NCBI GenBank assembly: GCA_030248195.1
Contig: JASAND010020876.1
Coordinates: 1-64,000, forward strand
Reading direction: 5' to 3'
Length of the DNA stretch: 64,000 bases
DNA from: Trissonchulus latispiculum
Taxonomy: Eukaryota; Nematoda; Enoplea; Enoplida; Ironidae
Shown piece by piece: positions 21,246-32,308 of this stretch. The translations under genes and the position numbers were made by a program. The notes below the pieces were generated by a model. That model worked only from the letters and a program-made list of their open reading frames with translations. It did not search any database and was not told the DNA's origin. The first letter of the stretch is position 1; every line of letters starts with the position of its first letter.

Positions 21246-24094
21246 ATGTTAATCTTAATTCTACCTCTGCTAATCATAACCTTACATAAAACACATGCTG
21301 AAGGCATCGACTGCGCCCCTTTAGAAGAAGTTTTGTCCACCTTTGCCGTGCCAGACTGGAAATCAGTGCCCAATTTACCTACTCAGGTTTATGTCAGAAT
21401 TATCATCGAAAAGGTAAAGTCAATTTCTGAGTCGCAAGGCGGTGCCGAACTCTGTCTTTTTGTGGAATCCCAGTGGGAGGATACCAGGATTGTTGGAAAT
21501 ACCAGTAAAGCTGGACTACCCACCTGCCTACCCGGCTCAGCCATCGGTAATACTGTTTTTGCTACAAACATTTGGACACCTCGATTCTTCTTTCCCTCCG
21601 TTCACGATATCAAACTAGAATCCTCACCTCAACCGAACCTTGAAATCAGTGCAACCGAAAATGGACTGCTTACGTATCGTGTTAAATATTGCTTGCTTAC
21701 GCCCTGCTATATTGATCTGAGGTAATAATCTAATCTATAAAATATAAAATATAATATTTATGAAACAAACTGTAAACTCTTTTACATAACCCTGTAAGCA
21801 AATTAAAGAATTTTAACTCTTTTAACTGTATGATTGGTGACCAAAATGATTATAACTTGGATTGCAAAAGGTTCTATATTTTCAAACTGAACAACAGGTA
21901 GTCGTCAACCTGGCTTTTAATGACTTGACACTGGCGTCCACCCAAAAGGATCCTATTCACTTCCAATTTTGAATGATTATTAAAGAATTAAATTATTTTC
22001 CATACTTTTAGAGAGTTTCCAATGGACAATGCCGACTGTACTCTAGCTCTTTATGATCTGACTCGAGATTCCCGTCGGGTTAAGGTTGACTGGCAAGATC
22101 AGCAAGCTTTGGGTAGAATTTGGCCTGTCAGAACTGCTCAACACTATCTCAAGAAAAACATGACTCTGGTGGGAAGCAATATTCAATTTGTAATCGACAT
22201 AACAGATAGCGTTAGCTACCACACAATTCTCTATTCACCTGTATGGTGTATCTTTCGCCTTTAGTTGGGATTAATAAGTGTACTATAAAATGCTTAGAAA
22301 GAATGGTTGAAAAGTTTTATCATGCTTGTCCAAAAATTTACAAACAAATCGTTTATTAAATTACGAATTTACTTTCTGTTTTAGGTTCACAACGACGGCC
22401 CCGCGAGTACCCTTTATCTAAAGCTTCGATTCAAACGCCTGAAGGGTTGGTATCTGCTTCAGGCCTACACTCCGTCATATCTCATAATATTCATATCGTG
22501 GCTTTACAATACCATGGGTCTTGAGACTCGCACTTCCAGACTGCAGCTTCGTGCTTCACTTCTGTTGGCCCTAATGCTTCTCTTTTCCAACATTCATCGG
22601 CAAATTCCAAGGGTTGGCTACGTTAAGGCTCTTGATGTTTGGTTGCTCACTGTGTTAGGTATGAATCTTATTTTGTCCTATAAAGTAGTGTTGTTCACCG
22701 GCCCAATTTTTCGTGGGCCAGAAAACGGCCGGCCGGTCGTTGCTGCTTTTCGGCGGATATCCGAAACACAGGCAAAAATATAAGATACTTACAGCAGATG
22801 GCAGCCAGTTTTAGGCGATAAGCTGCAAAAACTGTGACCGGCCGGCCGGTGGGTACTGTGGACTTTTGCCGCGGCCGGCCACATTCCAGCAGGTCTAGAC
22901 AAGGTCGGTGCACTACTATGAAGTCTTGAAGCCAGAAAATAAGCTTTTTAAATTCTTTTGGAAACGTAACGTAACGTAACGGTCTATTGTGTGATTTTTC
23001 TGAATTTCTTCGGTTTTTGATTTCGAAAAGGACTGCTGCAAAGTCCTGCCTTTGATTTGTTAACAGCTTATTTATTTTAAGTTTATTTTTTTATTATTTT
23101 AGTTTATTTTAAACACTGAAGAATTTCTTAACTTTAGGGTTTCTTATATTGAGCTGCATTGAAGACACAATCGTTACGTTTCTCTGCAACAGAGATCGCA
23201 ACAGAGAAAGTGCAACCGCAGGAGCAGCGACACCAGCAACAACGACACATGACCAAAGTCCCACTTTATGTAATTGGGAAACTGCAATAGCACGTATGTT
23301 GAATTCATTTTTCTTTACACTTTTCGTAACTTCATCTGTAAGGGAAGCAGGCATAGGAAAGATTGATAAGCCTGATATGCGAGTTCTGCTCCGGTGGTGT
23401 ATTGCATGTCTGACTTCGAAGCAAAAGGGCCGGGATATCGGGCTCACAATCTTTCCTATGCCTGCTTCCCTTGCATACACACCTAAGTCCCTATCTCACT
23501 ACATCGAAGACTCTCATAACAACCGTGAGTGTAAAAATAGTGCTACAGTAATCTAGAAATTTCACCAAACGAATTCTCGTCAATTGGATTATTGTTTCTG
23601 TAACTTTATCGAGTGATCATTGAGACTCTGATATCCTCCCGTCCTCTCTGACACTGACTGGAGGATATTTTCCACTAACGTTACTTCTTTCCACTGCTAC
23701 TTATTATGCATGTAAACAAGAGAAAAGTGAATTAAGAAGAAATGAATGAATGAATGAGTGAAAGAAAGAATGTCAAAAGATTATATCGTTGGTTGCTTAG
23801 CATAATTATACAGTATAATTATGAATTTTGGCTGACAAATTGTCTTGCCCCATTATTGTTTCAGAAACCGTAATACAGCCGCTAATGATTGGTCGAAACA
23901 GTAGCACAGAACCCCTACTTAAAAATCATCATAGGCCGCCCAGAAGAAAAAGACACTCCTGTTGTTGTTTTAAAAAGACCGCTGAAGGAACATATCAGTC
24001 TTGGGCTCGAATTATTGATAAAATATTTATCTTCGTTTATCCAGGATTATTTGCCATTGCTAACTTTGCATATTGGAGATACTATCTGAAGTAG
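21246..24094 (+). CDS. Cys-loop ligand-gated ion channel subunit, gene B (five exons), paralogue of gene A
   Basis: Exons 21246-21721, 22012-22168, 22385-22658, 23138-23293 and 23865-24094 join in phase to 430 aa. Intron positions and phases match gene A, and intron 3 ends in aactttag in both, so the two are tandem duplicates. A signal peptide (MLILILPLLIITL) precedes the ligand-binding domain with Cys-loop C154-C168 (FPMDNADC). M1 (GWYLLQAYTPSYL), M2 (starting TRTSRLQLRASLLL), M3 and M4 follow. As in gene A, the Pro-Ala-Arg pore motif is lost and Arg is at 4'; 9' is Leu. An alternative exon 2 donor at 22241 (gtatgg) would add 24 residues and stretch the segment before M1, so the shorter form is preferred. 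AATAAA lies at 24168-24173. The two products could co-assemble; this is inference. Confidence 0.85.
22686..22915. mobile_element. GGCCGG-containing non-autonomous hAT element, copy 2 (in intron 3 of channel gene B)
   Basis: Starts TAGTGTTGTTCACCGG and ends GGTCGGTGCACTA. Flanks ctataaag and ctatgaag form an 8-bp target duplication with one mismatch. It is only 230 bp, and its interior differs from copies 1 and 3, so it is a subfamily. Confidence 0.85.
23342..23470. mobile_element. SINE-like piece bounded by perfect 24-bp inverted repeats (in intron 4 of channel gene B)
   Basis: The 24-bp arms at 23342-23365 (beginning gggaagcaggcatagg) and 23447-23470 are exact reverse complements. The unit following the left arm (gattgataagcctg, then ggtggtgta.tgcatgtct) matches the leader and tRNA-like head of the SINE at 55829. 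It appears to be a truncated SINE with its leader copied in reverse at the other end. Confidence 0.75.
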
Positions 24095-24167
24095 AGGAAA
24101 TGTTTACGACATTTGAATGACAACAGGAAATATTTTGTACATTTAATACTGTATAGTGTTGTGGTGA

Positions 24168-24173
24168 AATAAA
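24168..24173 (+). promoter_or_regulatory. Polyadenylation signal AATAAA of channel gene B
   Basis: AATAAA about 75 bp after the stop codon at 24094, in the expected place for the 3' end of gene B. Confidence 0.6.
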
Positions 24174-24214
24174 TTTTAATTGAAGGCAATATTCATAAAT
24201 TTCGCAAAATTTTT

Positions 24215-24490
24215 TGTCTTCGATTTTGCTGAAAACTGGTAATATGAGGGTTTCCTGGGTCGTATAGCACAAAACTGAAATGCGTTTTTCGATTCAGGAT
24301 TTCGTTCTTTCGATATAATCTTACATCTTAAGCTTACAACTTTAGCTTTATATACATACTGAACCAACCAAAAGCTGAATCGAAAACGGACTTCAGATTC
24401 CTGTTCTACTACCCAGAAAACCTCTACATACAGCTTTTCAGCAAAATCGGATACAGAAAAGTTTGAGTCGAAAAAAGTAATTTCGCAAAT
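24215..24490. repeat. Palindromic element downstream of channel gene B
   Basis: Inverted arms: cgattttgctgaaaactgg ... gggtttcctgggtcgta on the left; its inverse, ctacccagaaaacctct ... cagcttttcagcaaaatcgg, on the right. It resembles the half-unit near 11430 and the nested palindrome at 10618, so one family. Confidence 0.65.
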
Positions 24491-27400
24491 CCGAAAAATT
24501 TTGCGACATACCCGTAGCAGATTTTAGCTCATTTTTGTTCTAGTTTTAAATGTTTTGAGTGTTGAGGGGAAATCGAGACAAGACCCAAGCATTAGTGTGT
24601 GGTGAACTTCATTCAATTCATTTCAAAGCTGCGAAAAGTTAAAACCACCAATAACATAAAAATAGGTAAACAAATGCAGACATTTTGCGACAGAAAACAA
24701 AAGCTTAGAGCGTTAGAGGAAGCTATACGTAATGCGGAACTAAAGAATATCAGTGTTTCAAAACTTTTAGAATTCTAAAATATTTCATGAAGAATCAAGG
24801 AAGATTTGACTTGAATTTCAATATTTCAATATTTCAAGCTTCGCACCTTTCAGTTCCCCTTTCGACGGCCAGCTGTCCACGTGTTAGTCTCCTTAATTTC
24901 CTCTCTTGTTGGCTAAGGTGGACGTCAGCTGTCAAATGTTAAGGCATACCTGGGCAAACATTTGTCCACTCTCTGACCGCCAGTGACGCAACTAATGAGT
25001 GATGGTGTTATGCAAGGCCTAAGCTATAACTCATTAACGCTGTGCTTTCTTTGGAAACCGCAAATTGACTCTTCCAAGCACGAACTCTAGTTTTCGCCCA
25101 AAGCTTTTTTGACATTTGATTTGGGATAAGTTTAAAAGGAAAGGTTCTGTTTTTCTGACGTGGTCAAACCTAGATTAGTACTCTTCCATAAGCTACGGCG
25201 TTGATGGATTCTTAGAATAGTTTTCTTTCAAGTTCCATTTAATTTATAGGTCATCCGTCATTGTTTTTGTTTATCTTTCACACTGTGTTTATTAATTTGA
25301 ACTGAGATTTGAACCATGTTGATTCCATAAGATATTGTAACTTAAAAAGTTGTAAAAATGCTAGGAATAAATAACGACTGAACATTTCCTGTGAAATGTT
25401 TACCTCATTTTGCTCCCTAAAAAGCCACCAAAAATCCTACCGCGTGATGGTCAAATATGGTCAACCATTCATCATAGTTTTTTTTAGAATAAACCTGTTT
25501 GCGTCAACTTTTGAAAAGACAGACACGACAATCTCATAGAAGACGCATTTTGTCCAGAAAACTGCCAGATGTTCTCAAATTGTTTTACTGGCAAATTTCA
25601 GCAAACTGAGTTGGTTTTCAATCGAGAGATAAAAAAACGGGAGGTGGAGGTAAAAACACATGTTTGGTAGAAAATGAAATGTAGCAGTTTTATTGTTAGG
25701 TGTGTTCCTTCTTTCTGAAACAAAACACTCTTTCATTCCTCAAGTTGCTCCAGGTTTTGTCACAATTTTATGCAAGATTATATTTTCTGTAACTGAAATT
25801 AAACCCGTTTATTTTGATTACGTGATCCTATTGTAGTGCAAAGAAAGCATTATTGGCGCAACTCTTGTAACAATTTTTACTAGTAAATGTTAAAGCATAA
25901 AGCAAGCTAAAAATTTGTATGGCTCGTATCCAAAAACCAAATGAATATTCAAAAATAGGTTGATTGACATCCACACAATGAAGCGAAGGGAATCCGAAAC
26001 CCATACGGCGATAATTGAACCAACTTAATTGAACCAGTGAGCTTGAGGACACCAGAGTGTACATATCTCGCCCTGGATTATATGTTTGTCTACGTTATAA
26101 AAGTATCATTAATTCACTGTGACTTCGTTTTGGACCTTTGTACGAACTCCTTCTAGTTTCGTGCAACTGCAGCCTCGGTAGCTCAGTTGGCAGAGCGTTG
26201 CAGGATTATGCGGAAGTCGTGGATTGGCCCGAACTTTTCGGGTGCCAGGTGCTGAAGTGACAGTTTCATTTCCTACATTACCCGTTCCAAACGACAATCC
26301 TTAAGTTTTGAGCTGCGGTTACCCTCATCCAGAAATAACACACTGGCAGATTTAGTTAATTTTGCTTTGTGCTGCTTTTATTTAGATGGTACAATCTTGT
26401 TAATTGGATTTAATTGTCTAAATGTATTTCGCCAATGGCACCTAGAGTCAAAGTTTTACGGCTATTCAAACTAGTTGAAATATCGGTTGAAGACAGTTTT
26501 TTGAGATACATGAAGTGTCTTTCGTCTGTGTGGACCAGGTTCCGACTTGGACCGGCTCAGTGGTTTCAGTCAACTTATTATCAACTCTTGGACCGATTTG
26601 GCGAAGTATCAGCGACGACCAATGAATACCTGGAACGCTTCAGACGCCATGTAGACTACATGATTCATAGACTTCGAAGTATAACAGTTTGTTTCAAAAG
26701 TTTGATGTTTACTGAAAAATAAAACTCAGAGCTGAAAAATCACAGTTATAAGTCTGATGAGGTTAGAATAATTAAAACCAATGAGGTTTCAACAGTGATT
26801 AAAATAGCAATTTAAGGGAGGTCCAAGTGAATGTTTGATGTATTACAATTTCTTGTTTGTTGAATTTGTTTGGCAACAAATTATTAAATACTTCAAAAAG
26901 CTTCATTGGAAATTTAAAAAAATACAGAAAAACTAAAAATTGACCAAAAAATGGAACCCCTTAAGCTAAACTAGTAATTTAGATTTAGATTTAACACGAA
27001 AATGTCAATTTAGATGATTCCGTTAATTGTATTTATAGTACTGAGGAGTGTCATATTGAAGACAGCCTTGATTGCATTCCTGTGGAGAAGCTGCTGTAAC
27101 ATAAAGAATCGGTTGTGTAAACTTTCTCGGCAACTTGGTAGCCGAACACAAAAATCGGAATTGTTTTGCCGTTTTCGACGTGGCGGCGACGATTGTTTGG
27201 AAAAGGTGGGAAACGTTAAATGGAAAACGAAACTTTAAATTTAAACTTAAAAATCTTTTTGTCTTTCTTTCACACAGGAATAGAGGTATACTCCAATCAA
27301 TGGTAATAAGTCAATTATATCAGTTTCCTCAAGAGTACCAAGCGACTACATACAACACCATCCACAGAATAAAATGTCCATAGTTCAAAAATCGAAACAC

Positions 27401-27570
27401 AGCAAAGCTCAGTCTTTGAGCTAACTCCAGTGGCAATTTTGGCATTTAGTGTTGTTAATGATATCTCCTTTTCAATACATTAGTCTGCGTTTCAAATCTA
27501 AAAGTTCAGTTCTAAAGTCAGACTGGTATATCACTTTTTCATCAGATGAAATTAGATTTTTTTGTTCCAG
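24491..27570. other. Intergenic or intronic region with weak exon candidates
   Basis: A frame from ATG 26435 (about 90 aa, with WFQSTYYQLLDRFGEV) and a short frame near 27136 (VAEHKNRNCFAVFDVAATIV) look protein-like. Either could be an upstream exon of the gene ending at 28082, but I could not join them by phase. A tRNA-like head lies at 26172. Otherwise nothing was recognised. Confidence 0.3.
26172..26245 (+). mobile_element. tRNA-derived SINE head (degenerate)
   Basis: A good A box region (ggtagctcagttggcagagc) is followed at the right distance by a poor B box (gtggattggccc in place of ggttcgaatcc). It is too degenerate to be a working tRNA gene, so a SINE remnant is the likely reading. 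Confidence 0.55.
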
Positions 27571-28082
27571 ATATCGATTATTAGTTGCTCTTGTAGCACT
27601 GGTGCAGAGGAATTGTATTGTATGTACGAGTCCTGGAATAGAATAAATCCAATAACTCAGTTTGTGTATTCCTACAAACATGGAACTCTGCCTTATGGAA
27701 GGTACATTTGTTCAGTATTCTAAAGCCGTTAATGCAGTCTTTTTACAAAAATAGAATATACGTGTAAACGACTTGAATTTGTTTTAACTGTCCATTATCT
27801 TGGATAGAGAATGTGGCAAAGAAAATTTAATCAATGCAAATTGAGTTGTTATTATTCAATTAATTGTGTAATTGTAATGTATATTAATTTAATTATTTAA
27901 TTAATTAATTAATTAAATAATTAATTATTGATTTGAAATTTCTGTTCAGGTGCAGGAATATAGATTCTATACCGACAGATTCCGATGAATTGGTGAAACG
28001 GGTGGAAAAATTAATTGATGTTAAATCGTTAAGACGAACCGTTAAAAGCTACCAGCATGGCCTTCGTGTAAATGTTAAATAA
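27571..28082 (+). CDS. Last two exons of an unidentified gene
   Basis: Exon 27571-27701 follows a clean tttttttgttccag acceptor and ends before gtacat. Exon 27950-28082 follows atttctgttcag. They join in phase 2 to an 87-residue C-terminus with YCMYESWNRINPITQFVYSY, a Cys-containing link, then the charged end RVEKLIDVKSLRRTVKSY. AATAAA overlaps the stop codon (28078-28083). The composition and matching phase suggest a real gene, but the upstream exons are uncertain and I do not recognise the family. Confidence 0.5.
27880..27930. repeat. AATT/TTAA-rich microsatellite
   Basis: A run of attaattaa units in the last intron of the unidentified gene. Confidence 0.8.
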
Positions 28083-29452
28083 AGTCTTCATAATGATTAT
28101 TCACAAAGCTTAGTTCAACGCACTGAATGCACATCTTCAGGAACATCAAAAGTGGGTTTATTAAAAAATTCAGAGGGAAATTCAGAAACTTCAACCTTCA
28201 CAAAAAGGCCAACATAATTAAATCAAGCGGAGAATACTGAAAAGATAAGATTGAAAGGCAGTCGTGAATTGATCTGCCAATCATTAGCTGTGCTGGTTTC
28301 TGATTGGCTGATTTCATTTGGGCGCCAAATTTCTCTGCTATAAATGGCCAAACGAACAACTGATTTGCATTCATTTAAATCGTTTTCATCTCTTGATTAG
28401 TGTTGCAGACCTTAACTTGATGGTTGCACATTAATTCAAGAGATGAAAAAGAAGTAATTTTTGAGACCTTACTACAGTAGGCTTTGATTATGCAACCCGA
28501 CAATGTTTGGAGTTTGTCATTGCAGTATCAAGGCTCAATTTATACACATGTAGTTACTAGAATCAGCTTACATTTCTTACAATTTTGTGGAAAGAAAAAT
28601 CAACTCTTTCGGTAGATGGGCTTTCAAAGTCATCACCGGGTTTGATTTTTCTGACTGCAAAATTGGCTTTCTTTTGTAATGCTCTCACACTCACATCAAG
28701 AGCAAGAACTCGCTGTGACTTTAACAGAGACAGTCAAAAACTGTATCACAGTAGTTCTTGCTACTTGTTGTAGAGCATCATCTTCTGTTGCAACCCCAAT
28801 TTCTGCAATGACTTCTGCATCTCAGTCAGCTTTGGTAATGCAATTTGACGCTGTTTTGAATTTCGTCATTGCAATATTAAGGCTGACTGATCTGCAGAAT
28901 TTATAAATGTTCGCAACAATTTTTGGAAACTTCGTTCAGCCGTGGTTGTCTTTCTTCCTGTGGTTGTCCTGAGAGTGGAATCTGGTCTGCTTGGCATCAG
29001 TTACTGACTAGATGCTACTCTCAAGATAGACTACTAATTTGCATATTGCCAGATTGGACAGATTGACCAATAATGTCAGTTGCTTAAAGGCAGAGTCATT
29101 TTCTACACACCGTCATTTGGAAAACTGCCAGGAGCGGTTAATATCTGCATAAATTTATAAATCGTGCGCAGTTTAATAGGAGAAAAGAAAGGGTCTAGGA
29201 AAGATGGGTGCCTGCAAAAAGCTAGCCGAACAAGGAGGTGCTGTAGCTGTGGGTAGAGTTGTGCCCGGACCTTGAATCGAAAGACTGACTAACAAAAAAA
29301 GCAGAACGCTGACTAACAAAACAGCGATGATTTCAATAACTTAAAAATTGCGAAACATGAATGGTCCCTCCGAGACAAAATTTGACTGCATGTTGGCTAC
29401 CTCCTTCCTACATAGCAATCTGAGAGGGGAAGACCTGCAAATCAAACTTGAT
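28083..29452. other. Intergenic region, no gene seen
   Basis: No supported gene. The tract at about 28250-28330 (ctgattggctgatttc, gggcgccaaat) resembles the attggct/gcgcc block in the arms of the element at 10.1-13.3 kb and may be a related fragment. Confidence 0.35.
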
Positions 29453-29641
29453 AGCTTCGCGAGATCTGGTTATCGTTACACAATACAATAATAAGATAAC
29501 AATAACAATAAGAGAAGTTATAAAAGTTAAGTGACTTTTGATACACTGTTGTTGTTATCGTATGTATATAGTGGTTAGTTGTTCAGTGCTAGTCATTAAG
29601 ACAAAACAAGAAGCCGCGCCTGACATAATTTAAGAGATAAT
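29453..29641 (-). repeat. Pseudo-LTR, copy 1
   Basis: Begins agcttcgcgagatctgg and ends taatttaagagataat. Identical in length to the copy at 31195, with one visible base difference (gttgttcag against gttattcag). Confidence 0.93.
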
Positions 29642-30095
29642 TCAAGTAATTACCTCCACTAGGACCACCAGGTCCAACTAATATGAATAGTAGAAAAACA
29701 AATAAGCCAATCCATTTTGCAGGGAAAATCATACTTATTTACATAAACAATGCAATAAGATAATGAGTTACAGTTAACTTTACATGTCCCAAAAAGTTTG
29801 GCATTCTATTATACAATTCCGTTATTAATCAGTGGATCTAAGTCCACGACCATAAACATCTGGAGGCACTTCATCTTATGCATAAGGATAATCTTAAAAT
29901 GCATAGGTGACTAAGTACTATTCTGTAACGGTACATGTAACTGAGTGCCCCTCAGTCCGGGAGAAGGGTGCTCGACGATATTGTTAATTATGGAGTTAAA
30001 CCATATCCACTGCCCCTTGCGTCCCTTTCTACAACCGCCGCTCACAGTTCCGGAACTGCAAGGGGTACGGCGGCGGACTGAGTTCCATACATAGC

Positions 30096-31204
30096 CTATC
30101 CGAATATGTCTTTGCGTATGTTGTTCTTCCACCTGAAATTGAATTTACATTTAAAGTCGTCCGTATTCCCAAATTTATCTAACACAGTCAACATATTTCT
30201 CTTAGAGTATCCTCTATTTAATAAACAGTTAACCAGTTTTCTAATTCTGAATTTTAAATCATCAAATTCAGTAGTTAACTTCAAGTATCGTTTTAGCTCG
30301 TTTTCCAAAACGAAGTATCCACATCTATTACTCATGTTACCTCTGAGGTCCGGCATTGCTATAACATTAAAGTTAAAGTCATCACGTTTGTCATATACTT
30401 TATAGTGAAATGTTTTATTTGAGTTTACTTTTATATGAATATCTAAAACATCAGCTTCCTTGTCAGACGTGTTAACTTTCTTTAATGTTAAGCAAAGTGG
30501 ATAAATTAATTTCAACAATATGTCAAACCAGCCTTTATCATTACCTACCGTGATATCACCAATATACCTGTACACTTTACTTAAGCATTTACAGATTTCT
30601 ACATTACCTTTACTAAGCTGTTCCTTAATAAAGATATACTCATACGCTGTGAGTAACAAGTTGGCGATGTATGGTGCTGCATTCGTACCCATTGGTATTC
30701 CTACTCTTTGGATAAAAACTTTATTTCCAAGTTTAAAATATGAATTTTCAATTACCCATTTTAGTACTTGAAATACAAAATTTTTATCCTTAGCTGATGG
30801 GTTGTTAGCACTGCACCAATATGCCTTATACCTGTTCGCCATTACGTGGTATGCGTTATTCCTGAAAACTAAATTGATTATTACATTTATACCATTAATA
30901 ATTTCACTATGTGGGAGGGATGTATAAAGTTGTCTAAAGTCATAAGTATTAATTGATATACCTTTATGTTCCGCCGACAACTTGTCCAATTCTTTGACGA
31001 TAGCCATGCTATTATCAATTATCCAGTACAACTTAGTGTTACCTTTATTCCTTTCGATGGCGTTGCAGTATGCTTTCATCCTTTGTTGAATTTTCTTCAG
31101 AATACCACATAAAGTTTGTGAAACAGGTTTTGTGCAACAATTTTTACTGGATATTATGTACCTGAAACCCACGGGGTTTTTATGGAATTTTGGAAGCTTC
31201 GCGA
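30096..31204 (-). pseudogene. Penelope-like reverse transcriptase, catalytic motif broken
   Basis: An uninterrupted minus-strand frame of about 365 codons. It starts with the PKFHKNPVGFRYI block typical of Penelope-like RTs, then motif A (YDFRQLYTSLPH), motif B (GIPMGTNAAPYIANLL) and motif C as RYIGDI where the family has RYIDDI. The first catalytic Asp of motif C is therefore Gly, which should abolish activity. The frame ends at 30096 after WKNNIRKDIFG, without the GIY-YIG endonuclease that follows in complete elements. The related shifted frame continues to 29911. The N-terminal third is also missing. Confidence 0.85.
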
Positions 31205-31383
31205 GATCTGGTTATCGTTACACAATACAATAATAAGATAACAATAACAATAAGAGAAGTTATAAAAGTTAAGTGACTTTTGATACACTGTTGTTGTTAT
31301 CGTATGTATATAGTGGTTAGTTATTCAGTGCTAGTCATTAAGACAAAACAAGAAGCCGCGCCTGACATAATTTAAGAGATAAT
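31195..31383 (-). repeat. Pseudo-LTR, copy 2
   Basis: Same boundaries as copy 1. The RT frame reads into it from the left (minus strand LAKLPKFHKNPVGFR), and the foldback element at 31394 begins 10 bp beyond its right end. Confidence 0.93.
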
Positions 31384-31393
31384 CTCTGGTATA

Positions 31394-32308
31394 ACGTAAA
31401 CCGTTGTGTCTACTTTCACAACTAGTCTCATTTCACAACTAGTAGTCTCACTTCACAACTCGAAGTCTCGTTTCACAACTAAAAGTATCACTTCACAACT
31501 AGAAGTCTCATTTCACAACTAGAAGTCTCATTTCACAACTAAAAGTCTCACTTCACAACTAGAAGTCTCATTTCACAACTAACAGTATACTACTTCACAG
31601 CTGGATGTCTCACTTCACAACTAGTGTGTTGCTGCACTTATCTAAGTCTTTTGTAAGAAGATGTGTTCCTTTGATATTTGGTAATAAGAAAAATGGAAAA
31701 ATTTGTCGATGTCGAATCTGTCGGAAACATCTTAAAATGAGGATTTTGATTTTAGTAAAATTTTGAACATGAACTAGCTGATAATGACATTGTAACGCAT
31801 ACATTCAAAATTTCATAGAAATTGTGTTTACCGACAGCCTTTAGTAACTTAAATAATAATCAATTTTACAAATAGTATTCTTAATCAAACTCCAACTTCA
31901 ACTGTTTTATTTCTAAAGATTGAAGCAATTATCGTATATTCGCTTGAATAAAGTGCATTATATAAAATAGCTGTGTACCTGCAATGTAAATTTTAATTTC
32001 TACAGACTCCAAGCTTTGAATTTATATACGTACAGGTCTGTTCTGTAGAGTAAACAGCTTTAATAGCATTGTTTATGTCCTACATGTCTTGTTCTTGAAT
32101 TAGTCAAATTTTAGAATAATACACGATATAACAGACGTAATCGCAAAGAGCTATAGTTGTGAAAGTAGACGTTTAGTTGTGAAAGTAGACTTTCAGTTGT
32201 GAAAGTAGACTTTTAGTTGTGAAAGTAGACTTTTAGTTGTGAAAGTAGACTTTTAGTTGTGAAAGTAGACAGGATTGGCTGTGAAAGTCAACACAATCAC
32301 GTAAACGT
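31394..32308. mobile_element. Foldback element with minisatellite arms (ttcacaact family)
   Basis: The left arm (31394-31625) is about ten copies of a 19-21 bp unit, ttcacaactagaagtctca. The right arm (about 32155-32290) is about six copies of the inverse unit, agttgtgaaagtagactttt. The outer ends (acgtaaaccgttgtgtctac and its inverse near 32300) are imperfect inverted repeats. About 500 bp of unique AT-rich sequence lies between. No coding frame. Confidence 0.82.

Larger units (their letters stand above)
29453..31383 (-). mobile_element. Penelope-like retroelement with direct terminal repeats
   Basis: Two 189-bp direct repeats (29453-29641 and 31195-31383) differ at one visible base and bracket a minus-strand reverse transcriptase. 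This is the pseudo-LTR structure of Penelope-like elements. The RT frame opens immediately inside the right repeat, and about 450 bp with no recognisable GIY-YIG endonuclease separates its end from the left repeat. So the copy is short at both ends of its protein. I saw no hammerhead ribozyme core in the repeats. Confidence 0.85.

Noticed and set aside
23149..23556. Long frame running through exon 4 of channel gene B into the intron
   Set aside because: It reads into the SINE-like insertion after a good gtatgt donor; the M4 exon joins in phase only if this intron is removed.
29453..31383. Possible hammerhead ribozyme in the Penelope-like terminal repeats, as known in some relatives
   Set aside because: I could not find the conserved ctgatga and gaaa core on either strand.
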